This document shows, in pieces, positions 8,868 to 17,509 of a stretch of DNA of 64,000 nucleotides (position 1 is the stretch's first letter; every line of letters begins with the position of its first letter). Position numbers and translations under genes: made by a program. Under the pieces are notes generated by a model. It saw only the letters and a program-made list of their open reading frames with translations, was not told where the DNA came from and did not search any database. Origin of the DNA: Halocynthiibacter styelae (lineage in GTDB: Bacteria > Pseudomonadota > Alphaproteobacteria > Rhodobacterales > Rhodobacteraceae); contig NZ_JADCKQ010000010.1 of NCBI RefSeq assembly GCF_016123485.1, forward strand, positions 62,001-126,000, written 5' to 3'.

Positions 8868-9621
8868 ATGCGGATGCTGATCACACTTTGCCTTTTGTTA
8901 AGTTTGCCACATGCGGCGTTGGCGACGCCGTACCGCCATGTTGAAATACGGGAACAGGTCCTGGGGCAGACTGATACGCATTTCTTTGTCCTGCGTCATA
9001 TTGGGGACAACGGTGGTTATCACGGAACCGGGCAGGACGAAATTTATCTGATCTCACGCGATTTGCTGAGTGGCGCTGAAGAGCGGACCTGGCCCGTGAT
9101 GCGCGGCCTGGATCATGGACGGTATTACTTTCAGAACAATGTGTCGGAGCGTTTTGAAAACCTCGACGCGGGCGAAAGAGCTAATCCCTACGACATTCTT
9201 CTGTGGCGCGAAGCGGTAAATCTGAACCCGATGATTTACCCCATGGGGGACCACTGGCCACATGTGCAGATATCGGGCGGCGAGATTGTGGTTTCCGGGC
9301 CAGACGGAAGTTCAGATGTTGCAGTCGCCACTGTGGTCGAACCTATGATCGAAAGCCTTCAGGATACCCATGCGTTCTTGTCTGGCGACGGGAAGGGCTG
9401 GCACTGGATGGAAAAGCTTGCGGGGGAGCTTGAGCGGCTGCACCAGAACACGGAGGCCGTCGCGGAAAGCTGTGCCTTTACGGGGCAGTTTCACACAGAA
9501 TGGCCCCCTGAAGCCGACATACGCCCGGTGTTTGCGCAGCTGACGTGCCGGTTTGAGGATGGATACACAGGGGGGCATTGCCTATTGGGCCGTGCTTCCC
9601 CCGGAAACGTTGCAGAGATAA
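8868..9621 (+). CDS. Secreted protein of unknown function, apparent frameshift near the 3' end
   Basis: From the ATG at 8868 the frame encodes a signal peptide (MRMLITLCLLLSLPHAALA) and ~240 residues I do not recognise. Histidine and tryptophan-rich stretches and Cys pairs fit a periplasmic protein. At the six-G run 9570-9575 the open frame continues into sequence antisense to the stress-protein gene. Removing one G instead gives the ending TGGIAYWAVLPPETLQR followed by TAA at 9619-9621, 26 bases short of the convergent neighbour. I take that as the original end. As written, the reading frame runs on to 10130. The cause could be a real frameshift or a homopolymer sequencing error. Confidence 0.6.
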
Positions 9622-9647
9622 GTTTTGCAGGTTCCTGCCAGAGGCGA

Positions 9648-10103
9648 TCAGGTGATTGCCTCAAGCCGTTCTTTGGACAGTTCACCCGGCACAATTGTGA
9701 TAGGGATGGAAAGAGAACCAGAAGCTTTGGTCAGCTGGGTTACAAGCGGGCCGGGGCCTTTTTTATCGGTACCGGCGCCAAGCACCAGCACGCCGACTTC
9801 GGGGTCGTCCTGAACCTGGGCCAGGATCTGTTCCACGGGTTCGCCTTCGCGCACCACAAGTTCGGGATCAACACCCTGTTTGTCCCGCATCCATTTCGCA
9901 AACACTTCGAAATGGGCGTGAATACGTTCGCGGGCTTCTTCGCGCATCAGATCGCCAACGCCGACCCAGTGGTTGAAATCATCCGGCGGAATCACAGACA
10001 GGATTTCAACCCCGCCACCCGTATGGGCGGCGCGCATGGCGGCAAAACGCATGGCATTCAGACATTCACGGCTGTCATCAAGAACGACAAGAAATTTACG
10101 CAT
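9648..10103 (-). CDS. Universal stress protein (UspA family)
   Basis: A 151-residue protein starting MRKFLVVLDDSRECLNAM; this ATG is preferred over the longer frame because the Usp fold begins here. The C-terminal nucleotide-binding motif of Usp proteins appears as LVLGAG near residue 112 and SGSLSIPITIVPG near residue 130. The GxxGxxG spacing is only partly kept, so ATP binding is uncertain. It faces the secreted-protein gene tail to tail. In related genomes a Usp gene often lies near nfu and trpS. Confidence 0.85.
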   Translation of the reverse strand: MRKFLVVLDDSRECLNAMRFAAMRAAHTGGGVEILSVIPPDDFNHWVGVGDLMREEARERIHAHFEVFAKWMRDKQGVDPELVVREGEPVEQILAQVQDDPEVGVLVLGAGTDKKGPGPLVTQLTKASGSLSIPITIVPGELSKERLEAIT

Positions 10104-10211
10104 ACAGATCCTCCTGAGGTGCGGGCATGATGACCAGGGATTGCGGCGGGCGCAAGGGCAGGATTGCCCCTGCGACGCGGTGGCCACATCCGGGGCTGTC
10201 TTCTGGCGTTA

Positions 10212-11072
10212 TCAGGCGGAATGCGCCCAGTCCCAGTAAAGTTCGCGGGCGCGGCGGGTGACCGGGCCGACCTGGTAGTTCACGTCGTCAAACTGTGTGA
10301 CTGGGGTGATTTTGGACATGTTGCCGGTGAGGAAGACCTCATCCGCGCTGTCGAAATCTGCGTAATTCAGGGTGGCTTCATGCACTTTGACCCCATCCGC
10401 GCGCAGCAGTTCCATGTGGCGGGCGCGTGTGATGCCGGACAGGAAGGTGCCATTGGCGATCGGGGTGAAGACTTCGCCGTCTTTCACCATAAACACGTTG
10501 GCGGTGGCGGATTCTGCGACATTGCCGTTGGAATCACAGGCCAGCGCATTGCCGAAGCCTTTGTGCTTGGCTTCCATCAGCATGCGGGCGTTGTTCGGGT
10601 ACAGGCAGCCCGCCTTGGCGTTGACCACCGCGTTTTCCAGCGTGGGGCGGCGGAAACGGGTGCGGGTGAGGGTGGTTGAGGCTTCGGGCGCGGCCATGGG
10701 GACTTCTTCCAGGCAGATCGCAAAACCGGTTTTGCTTTCTGACGGCACAATCGCAGAGGCATCGCCATCAATGCCCCAATACATAGGACGAATATAAACG
10801 GCAGCGCCTGCGTCAAACATCGCAAGCCCTTCATGGGTCAGGGCGACGATGTCTTCCGTGGACACGGTTGGTTTCAACATCAGGGCTTCGGCAGAACGGT
10901 TTACGCGGTGCGCATGTTTGTCCAGATCCGGGGTCAGCCCCTCAAACAGGCGCGCGCCGTCAAATACAGTGGACCCCAGCCAGGCCGCGTGATCGGCGGC
11001 AGACATGACAGGCACGTCGCCCGTGTGCCAGGTGCCATTGTAATAAGTGCGGATGTTTTTGCTGACAGCCAT
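10212..11072 (-). CDS. ilvE: Branched-chain amino acid aminotransferase
   Basis: A 286-residue class IV PLP aminotransferase. The catalytic lysine lies in VNAKAGCLYPNNARML near residue 150, and the E-S/N signature in NGNVAESATANVFMV near residue 185. GTFLSGITRARHMELL is the PLP phosphate-contact region. It should interconvert leucine, isoleucine and valine with their keto acids. Class IV also includes D-amino acid aminotransferase and aminodeoxychorismate lyase; the length and the N-terminal YYNGTWHTGDVP favour IlvE. Confidence 0.85.
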   Translation of the reverse strand: MAVSKNIRTYYNGTWHTGDVPVMSAADHAAWLGSTVFDGARLFEGLTPDLDKHAHRVNRSAEALMLKPTVSTEDIVALTHEGLAMFDAGAAVYIRPMYWGIDGDASAIVPSESKTGFAICLEEVPMAAPEASTTLTRTRFRRPTLENAVVNAKAGCLYPNNARMLMEAKHKGFGNALACDSNGNVAESATANVFMVKDGEVFTPIANGTFLSGITRARHMELLRADGVKVHEATLNYADFDSADEVFLTGNMSKITPVTQFDDVNYQVGPVTRRARELYWDWAHSA

Positions 11073-11145
11073 TTCGTTCTCTCCCCCAAAACGCCAATTC
11101 GTTGTTGTCGCAACGATATGGTGGGAAAGGTCAGAGGTCCAGACG

Positions 11146-11283
11146 TTATTTGTCTTCGTTCACCACGGCATCAAGCAGTGCGCAGAAGGCCGGATCATGG
11201 GGGGTCTTAAAGTAAGAGATCACCCGTACTATCGCGGCTTCCTGCGCCATTTTCTCTCGTATACGTTTGGCGTTTTTGCCCAT
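11146..11283 (-). CDS. 45-residue hypothetical protein following trpS
   Basis: A short frame beginning MGKNAKRIREKMAQEAAIVR and ending with VNEDK before TAA. It starts 3 bases after the trpS stop on the same strand, so it is probably cotranscribed and translationally coupled. It is basic and helical at the N-terminus and acidic at the C-terminus. The composition looks like a real protein rather than noise (no rare-codon clusters, sensible hydrophobic spacing). Function unknown. Confidence 0.5.
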   Translation of the reverse strand: MGKNAKRIREKMAQEAAIVRVISYFKTPHDPAFCALLDAVVNEDK

Positions 11284-11286
11284 CGT

Positions 11287-12318
11287 TTACCGGGACCGCA
11301 CAAATCCCACGATGTCATAGGTCTTTTCCAGAATTGGACGGGCGATGGCGTCGGCGCGTTCTGCACCACGGCCAAGGATTTTGTCGATCTCGGCGGTGTC
11401 TTGCATCAGGCGGGACATTTCGGTGGAAATCGGGGACAGCTTTTCAACCGCCAATTCCGCAAGTGCGGGTTTGAATGTGCCGAATTGTGATCCGCCGTGA
11501 TCCGCCAGAACCTGGTCTACAGTCATGTCAGCAAGGCCTGCGTAGACGTTCACAAGGTTGCGGGCCTCGGGACGATCCTCAAGGCCTTTGGCTTCGGATG
11601 GCAGGGCTTCCGGGTCGGTTTTCGCCTTGCGGATCTTCTTCGCGATGTCATCCGCGCTGTCTGTCATGTTGATCCGGCTCATGTCGGACGGGTCAGATTT
11701 TGACATCTTCTTGGATCCGTCGCGCAAGGACATCACGCGTGTGGCCGCGCCTTCGATCACAGGTTCGGTCAGCGGGAAGAAATCGACGCCATAGTCGTGG
11801 TTGAACTTGGCCGCAATGTCACGTGTCAGTTCCAGGTGCTGTTTCTGATCATCGCCCACAGGCACGTGGGTTGCGTGGTAAATCAAAATATCCGCGGCCA
11901 TCAGGGCAGGGTAGGCGAACAGACCAAGCGATGCGTTCTGCGCGTTCTTACCAGCTTTGTCTTTGAACTGGGTCATGCGCTGCATCCAGCCCATACGCGC
12001 CACACAGTTGAAGATCCAGGCCAGTTCCGCATGGGCAGACACCTGGCTTTGGTTGAACAGCACGGATTTCTCAGGATCAATGCCGGATGCAATGAAACCC
12101 GCCGCCAGTTCGCGTGTGGCGTGGCGCAGGTCAGCTGGATCCTGCCAGACAGAGATCGCATGCATGTCGACCATACAATAGATGCTTTCGATGCCTTCGT
12201 TTTGTTTCTCAACAAAACGCTTCAGCGCGCCCAGGTAGTTGCCAAGCGTCAGGTTGCCGGAAGGCTGAATACCGGAAAAGATACGGGTCGGGTGGGTCTG
12301 CACTGCGTCGGTCATCAT
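11287..12318 (-). CDS. trpS: Tryptophanyl-tRNA synthetase
   Basis: A 343-residue class I aminoacyl-tRNA synthetase. The HIGH-equivalent is [16 protein letters not shown] near residue 17 and the KMSKS loop is [10 protein letters not shown] near residue 203. [15 protein letters not shown] and [15 protein letters not shown] are diagnostic of bacterial TrpRS. The length is normal (~340). Two ATG codons are adjacent; either may be used. A 45-residue frame follows 3 bases downstream. Confidence 0.95.
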   Translation of the reverse strand: MMTDAVQTHPTRIFSGIQPSGNLTLGNYLGALKRFVEKQNEGIESIYCMVDMHAISVWQDPADLRHATRELAAGFIASGIDPEKSVLFNQSQVSAHAELAWIFNCVARMGWMQRMTQFKDKAGKNAQNASLGLFAYPALMAADILIYHATHVPVGDDQKQHLELTRDIAAKFNHDYGVDFFPLTEPVIEGAATRVMSLRDGSKKMSKSDPSDMSRINMTDSADDIAKKIRKAKTDPEALPSEAKGLEDRPEARNLVNVYAGLADMTVDQVLADHGGSQFGTFKPALAELAVEKLSPISTEMSRLMQDTAEIDKILGRGAERADAIARPILEKTYDIVGFVRSR

Positions 12319-12400
12319 GGGCCTCGGATCGGAAAGCTGGATATTTTGTCTCTGCTGGCTTACCCATGGCAGACAATAAGGTCAACCGGAGCAGTTATTC

Positions 12401-13096
12401 ATGTATCAGGACCACAATGCAGCCCCTGTAAATCCCTTGCCAAAGGTGCTGATTATTCTCTGTGTTGCTCTGGCGGCAGCGGAACCTTTTCTGATGTTGC
12501 GGAAACTGGGATTCCTCGGTGGGGTTGCCGGACTTGACGGGCGCAGTGCGCTTTTGCAGGATTTCTTTCTGCCTGCCGGCCTGTTGCAGGCGATGCTGGA
12601 AGCAGGTGATTTCAGCCCGCAGTATCTGTCCCGCTTTATCAGTTACATCTTTGTCGATGGCAGCCTGATTGGCACGATCTTTGCCCTGGTTTTCATTCTG
12701 GCATTCGGGAATTTTGTTGCCCGTGCTTTTGCGCCCTGGCGGTTTCTGGTTATCTTCTTTGCATCCGTTCTGACCGGGGGGCTGGTCTATAATGTGCTGG
12801 CGCTGATGATCGGTTATGGTGGCGTGCTGGCCGGGGGGATGCCCGGGGCGTTCGGGTTGATCGGGGCGTTTACCTGGCTGATGTGGACCGGCATTCTGCG
12901 TCATCCCATCGGGGCAACCAACCCGTTTGCGCTGATCCTGTTCCTGGTCATTTTCCGTGTTGCGTCAGCCCCGGTGTTTGGCTGGGACTGGACGACCGTA
13001 GCGGATTGGACAGGCTTTGCCACGGGCTTTGGTCTGTGCTTTCTGCTGGTGCCCGGGGGCGCGGCGCATATCCTTGAGAAGTTACGCAGACGTTAA
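12401..13096 (+). CDS. Rhomboid-fold membrane protein lacking the catalytic dyad
   Basis: A 231-residue protein with about six transmembrane helices in the order of rhomboid proteases. The position of the active-site GxSG motif reads GGMPGAFGLIGAF (near residue 147), with proline instead of serine. The second catalytic position, normally histidine in an HxxG(F/L) context, reads ADWTGFATGF (near residue 203). It is therefore likely a pseudoprotease that binds or routes membrane proteins. A separate rhomboid with an intact dyad is at 43876-44640. It is convergent with murJ. Confidence 0.7.
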   Translation: MYQDHNAAPVNPLPKVLIILCVALAAAEPFLMLRKLGFLGGVAGLDGRSALLQDFFLPAGLLQAMLEAGDFSPQYLSRFISYIFVDGSLIGTIFALVFILAFGNFVARAFAPWRFLVIFFASVLTGGLVYNVLALMIGYGGVLAGGMPGAFGLIGAFTWLMWTGILRHPIGATNPFALILFLVIFRVASAPVFGWDWTTVADWTGFATGFGLCFLLVPGGAAHILEKLRRR

Positions 13097-13110
13097 TAAA
13101 ATAAGGGCTT

Positions 13111-13132
13111 TGAGTAACCCGCGGGTTACTCA
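13111..13132. terminator. 22-base perfect palindrome between convergent genes
   Basis: TGAGTAACCCG is followed directly by CGGGTTACTCA, a perfect inverted repeat with no spacer. It sits 15 bases past the rhomboid-like stop and 12 before the murJ stop. It could act as a bidirectional terminator, though only weak T-richness follows (minus side: CCCTTATTTTATT). A dimeric protein-binding site is an alternative. Confidence 0.5.
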
Positions 13133-13143
13133 TACACCGTTAT

Positions 13144-14679
13144 CTATCCGCCACGGCGGACCGAGGATTTCAGCTCGGACAGGCGGAACGCGCCGAAGAG
13201 ATGCCCTGCGATGCCGTAGGAAAACATGCCGGATGTGATCAGCATCATCAGCGCCAGATAGCGCCAGCCTGCATAGCCAAACATCGGTTGGATCAGCAGC
13301 ATGGTCATCCAGAGCCAGGCACACATAGCCGCACTGGCCAGGCAGATGCGCCAGGCGCGTTTGCGGAAGCGGGCATCAAAGCGTGCGACTTCGCCCATTT
13401 TACGGCTGCCGATCCAGAGCAGAAAGAACATCGCCCAGCCCGCCAGTGTGGTCGCAACCGCAGCGGCGTAAAATCCGATCCAGGGGGCAAGCCCGATGGC
13501 CAGCACCGCATTCACCACCATGGCTACCAGCGCGTAATAGAAGGGGGATTTCGTGTCTTCGCGGGCGAAATACAACGGCTGAATGACCTTCTGCAGCACA
13601 AAGGCAGGCAGCCCCAGGCCATAGATCGCCACAGCCAGGGCGGTGTTCGCGGTGTCATCAATGGTGAAAGCGCCACGCTGGAACAGGACTTCGACCAGGG
13701 GCAGCGAGAAGAAAACAAGCGCCACAGCAGATGGGATTGTCAGCATGAGGGCAAATTCACCGGCGCGGGAAAACGCATCGCGGCCACCATCGTGATCTTC
13801 CGCCGCCAGACGACGGGAAAGTTCGGGCAGCAGGACAATGCCAATGGCAATGCCCACAACGCCAAGGGGCAATTGATAGAGACGGTCCGCGTTATAAAGC
13901 CAGGACACGGCTTTATCGAACTGGCTGGCGACCTGACGACCGACCAGCAGGTTGATCTGCACCACACCTCCGGCAAGGGCGGCGGGGCCGGCGATGATCG
14001 CAAGGCGCTTCAGATCAGGCGTGAAACGCGGGCGGCGCAGGCGGATGGGGAAGCCAGCCTTTGCGGCGGCGTACCAGACCAGCGCCAGCTGCGCGACGCC
14101 ACCGACAGGAATGGCCCAGACCAGCGCGTCCGCAATGTTATATCCGGCAGCAGCGGCAAAAAGGATTGCGCCGATGAAGACCACGTTCAGCAGAACGGGG
14201 GCGGCAGCAGCGGCGGCGAAATGGCGGGCAGCGTTCAGAACACCGGACAGAAGGGCGGCGAGCGAAATAAATACGATATAAGGGAAGGCGACGCGGCCAT
14301 AATCCACCGCCAGATCGAATTTCTCGGTGCCCGCAAAACCGGACACCTGGGCCCAGATCAGCCAGGGCATAACCATTTGCGCGATTACGGTCAGAACAAT
14401 GACAATCGCAGCCAGCCCGGCAAAGGCGTCAGAGGCAAAGCCCTGCGGGTCTTCCCCGCTTTCCAGTTTCTTCGAGAACATCGGCACAAAGGCCATGTTG
14501 AACGCGCCTTCCGCAAAGAAGCGACGGAAGAGATTGGGCAGGGTAAAAGCCGCAACAAAAGCCTGATGCGCAGCCCCGGTGCCAAGGTATGAGGCAATCA
14601 GAACATCGCGCAGAAATCCCAGGATCCGGCTGGCAAGTGTCCAGAAGCCTACGGTGAAAAATCCCCGTGCCATTCGCAT
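13144..14679 (-). CDS. murJ: Lipid II flippase MurJ (MviN)
   Basis: A 511-residue polytopic inner-membrane protein of the MOP superfamily, with about 14 helices. It opens with FTVGFWTLASRILGFLRD and the conserved RRFFAEGAFNMAFVPMF segment near residue 50. MurJ flips lipid-linked peptidoglycan precursor to the periplasm and is normally essential. It lies directly after glnD on the same strand, an order common in Rhodobacterales. Confidence 0.93.
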   Translation of the reverse strand: MRMARGFFTVGFWTLASRILGFLRDVLIASYLGTGAAHQAFVAAFTLPNLFRRFFAEGAFNMAFVPMFSKKLESGEDPQGFASDAFAGLAAIVIVLTVIAQMVMPWLIWAQVSGFAGTEKFDLAVDYGRVAFPYIVFISLAALLSGVLNAARHFAAAAAAPVLLNVVFIGAILFAAAAGYNIADALVWAIPVGGVAQLALVWYAAAKAGFPIRLRRPRFTPDLKRLAIIAGPAALAGGVVQINLLVGRQVASQFDKAVSWLYNADRLYQLPLGVVGIAIGIVLLPELSRRLAAEDHDGGRDAFSRAGEFALMLTIPSAVALVFFSLPLVEVLFQRGAFTIDDTANTALAVAIYGLGLPAFVLQKVIQPLYFAREDTKSPFYYALVAMVVNAVLAIGLAPWIGFYAAAVATTLAGWAMFFLLWIGSRKMGEVARFDARFRKRAWRICLASAAMCAWLWMTMLLIQPMFGYAGWRYLALMMLITSGMFSYGIAGHLFGAFRLSELKSSVRRGG

Positions 14680-14707
14680 GATGTCTGCCTCTCGTTAAGC
14701 CCGTTCT

Positions 14708-17509
14708 TCAGGCCTGCGCCCGTTCTGCGCCCCTGACTATCGCTTCCCGCAGCTTCTTTTCAAGGGACTCTTGTTTCAGCTTCGCGTGGTACTTCAGACC
14801 ATAGCCATCTTTGACGTAGAAAGTATCCACCACCTGTTCGCCGTAGGTTGCAATGACGGCAGAGGAAATATGCACATTCATATCCGCCAGCGCCCGCGTC
14901 AGATCATGCAAAAGACCGGGACGATCCCGTGTATCGACTTCGATGATGGTGAATATTTCCGATCCTTCATTGTCAAAGGTGATATGGGTGGGCACCCGGA
15001 AAGACCGTTCGCGTTTACGGATTTTATCTTTATCTTTCAGGGCGTCACGGGCGATCACCTGGCCTTTCAGGATTTTGTCGATCATCTGGTTCAGGCGTTT
15101 ATAGCGGCTTTTGGCGAAGGGATGGCCATCATTGTCCTGCACCCAGAACACCGCCGTGGCAAACCCGTCTTTGGTCGTGTAAGTCCGCGCATCCACGACG
15201 TTTGCGCCAACGAGCGCCAGTGCCCCTGCCATGCGCGAAAAGATGCCGTGGTGATCCTGCAGAACAAAAGCAATGCGGGTGGCGTCACGATCTTCGTCAG
15301 CGACAATATCAATGCGGATGTCATTGTCCGGAAGATCGCGCAGGAGGCGTGCGAAAGTTGTGTGTTGCCCAACGCGCAGCCCCTGCCAGTAAGGGTCATA
15401 GTGACGTTGTGTTTCTGCGCGCAGATCCTTTTTGCTCCATTCCGGCAAAGCCTGACGCAGGGCTTTCTTCGCCTCTGTGCTGCGGGCTTCGGTTGTCAGC
15501 GCCTCCATCCCGTTTTCCAGCGCATTGGTGGTTTCTTCATGCAGCTGGCGGATCAGCATGGCTTTCCAGTTGTTCCAGGTGTCCGGGCCAACGCCGCGGA
15601 TGTCACAGACCGTCAGGACGGTCAGCAGATCAAGCCGGCGGCGGGATCGCACGCGTTTGGCGAAATCACGGATGGTGCGCGGATCTGAAATGTCACGTTT
15701 CTGGGCCACATCCGACATCATCAGGTGGTGACGCACCAGCCATTCGGCGGTTTCGGCTTCTTTCTTATTCAGGCCCAGGCGTGGCGCAACTTTGCGAGTG
15801 ATCTGCGCCCCCAGGATCGAATGATCTTCCGGGCGGCCTTTTCCGATATCATGCAACAGCAGCGCGATATAAAGCGTTTTGCGGTTGATGCCTTTTGCCA
15901 GAATGCCGGAGGCCACCGGCAGTTCTTCGACCAGTTCTTTGCGTTCGATCTGGGCAAGGGCAGCGATCACCTGGATTGTGTGTTCATCCACCGTGTAGGA
16001 ATGATACATATTGAACTGCATCATCGCGACAATCGGTTCAAATTCCGGCACAAAGGCAGAGAGCACGCCCAGTTCATTCATCCGCCGCAGGGCCCGTTCC
16101 GGATTGCCGTGTTTCAGCAGCAGGCCCGTGAAGATTTTCACCGCTTCCGGATTGCGCCGCATGTCGTCATCAATCAGATCAAGGTTCGCGGACAGCAGGC
16201 GCATGGTATCGGGATGGATCAGATACCCTGTGCGCAGGGCTTCTTCAAACAGGCGCAGAATGTTGAGTTTGTCTTTCAGAAAATTTTTCTCATTGCTGAT
16301 AGCGATGCGGTTCTGAATGATCTTCAGGCCCTTCATGATCTTTTTACGATGGCGGAAAAGGCGCAGAAGATCCGGGGCTTGTTTGACGTGGCTGGCTTCC
16401 AGTTCAGTCAGGAAGATGCGGGTCAGCTCGCCCACGCGAGTGGCGTGGCGGAAGTAATCCTGCATGAAGATTTCCACGGCCCGGCGGCCAGCACGGTCTT
16501 TGTATTCCATGCGCGTGGCGACTTCGACCTGGAGATCAAAGTTCAGCTGATCCGACGGACGTTTCGTCAACAGATGCAGGTGGCAGCGCACAGCCCAAAG
16601 GAAGTTTTCGGCCTCAAGGAAAGCGTCAAATTCTTCGCGGGTGAACATTTTGAGGCGGGCCAGATCAGCTGTGTCATGCACCCCATGCACATATTTCGCG
16701 ATCCAGAACAGGCTTTGCAGATCGCGCAAACCGCCTTTGCCTTCTTTCACATTGGGTTCAACGACGTAGCGCTGGCCACCCTGTTTCTGATGACGTTTCG
16801 CGCGTTCCGACAGTTTGGCTTCGATAAATTCCGATGCAGTACCTTTGAACAGGTCTCTATCAAGGGTTTCGCGCAACTCATCCGCAAGGGCGACGTCACC
16901 CGTGATATAGCGGTTTTCCAGCAGGGCGGTGCGGATCGTGTAATCATCGCGGCCCTGGTTGATGCAATCGCGGATCGTGCGCACGGAATGGCCGATCTTC
17001 AGCTTCATATCCCAGAGGATATACAGCAGGCTTTCGACCACACTTTCGCCCCAGCCGGTGATTTTCCATGGCGTGAGAAACAGCAGGTCGACGTCGGATT
17101 GCGGGGCCATTTCACCGCGTCCGTAACCGCCGACAGCGATCAGCGTCAGACGTTCGCCGTCTGAGGGCAGGGGGTTGGGATGCAGACGGGTTGTGACCAC
17201 GTCATAAGCAAGCGCCAGGATCACATCCATCAGCCAGCTGCGCGCACGGATCGCGCCATGGGCGTTGCGGGGCTGTTTTGTGAAAGCTTCTGCTATAATG
17301 GCGGAACCGGTATCCAGAAGTGCGCGCAGAATATGCGTGACCTCATTGCGCATCTCGCGGCTGGTGGTGGCGCGATATAACGCGTCGTTCAGCAGGCTTT
17401 GTGCGGCTGTAAGGTCGATGATCTGTGAGGGCTCGCAGATCAGAGAGACGGGATCAGGTGCAGGCAGGATCAACCCGCCCGCACCTTTGGTATCAGGACC
17501 CAGAGCCAC
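14708..17509 (-). CDS. glnD: [Protein-PII] uridylyltransferase / uridylyl-removing enzyme
   Basis: A protein of ~933 residues that senses glutamine and modifies PII. Domains in order: nucleotidyltransferase with GGYGRGEMAPQSDVDLLFL, an HD hydrolase domain with LLLHDIGKGRPEDHS, and two C-terminal ACT domains (QDHHGIFSRMAGALA and TRDRPGLLHDLTRALAD). I place the start at GTG 17509, preceded by a GAGAAG stretch, giving a 17-base overlap with the upstream lipoprotein gene. An ATG at 17551 and the longest frame from 17614 would overlap more and have no visible ribosome site. The start is uncertain; the product is not. Confidence 0.9.
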   Translation of the reverse strand: MALGPDTKGAGGLILPAPDPVSLICEPSQIIDLTAAQSLLNDALYRATTSREMRNEVTHILRALLDTGSAIIAEAFTKQPRNAHGAIRARSWLMDVILALAYDVVTTRLHPNPLPSDGERLTLIAVGGYGRGEMAPQSDVDLLFLTPWKITGWGESVVESLLYILWDMKLKIGHSVRTIRDCINQGRDDYTIRTALLENRYITGDVALADELRETLDRDLFKGTASEFIEAKLSERAKRHQKQGGQRYVVEPNVKEGKGGLRDLQSLFWIAKYVHGVHDTADLARLKMFTREEFDAFLEAENFLWAVRCHLHLLTKRPSDQLNFDLQVEVATRMEYKDRAGRRAVEIFMQDYFRHATRVGELTRIFLTELEASHVKQAPDLLRLFRHRKKIMKGLKIIQNRIAISNEKNFLKDKLNILRLFEEALRTGYLIHPDTMRLLSANLDLIDDDMRRNPEAVKIFTGLLLKHGNPERALRRMNELGVLSAFVPEFEPIVAMMQFNMYHSYTVDEHTIQVIAALAQIERKELVEELPVASGILAKGINRKTLYIALLLHDIGKGRPEDHSILGAQITRKVAPRLGLNKKEAETAEWLVRHHLMMSDVAQKRDISDPRTIRDFAKRVRSRRRLDLLTVLTVCDIRGVGPDTWNNWKAMLIRQLHEETTNALENGMEALTTEARSTEAKKALRQALPEWSKKDLRAETQRHYDPYWQGLRVGQHTTFARLLRDLPDNDIRIDIVADEDRDATRIAFVLQDHHGIFSRMAGALALVGANVVDARTYTTKDGFATAVFWVQDNDGHPFAKSRYKRLNQMIDKILKGQVIARDALKDKDKIRKRERSFRVPTHITFDNEGSEIFTIIEVDTRDRPGLLHDLTRALADMNVHISSAVIATYGEQVVDTFYVKDGYGLKYHAKLKQESLEKKLREAIVRGAERAQA

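Noticed and set aside
13201-14592. A 463-codon open frame on the plus strand across murJ
   Set aside because: Antisense to murJ; highly charged, repetitive composition typical of shadow frames.
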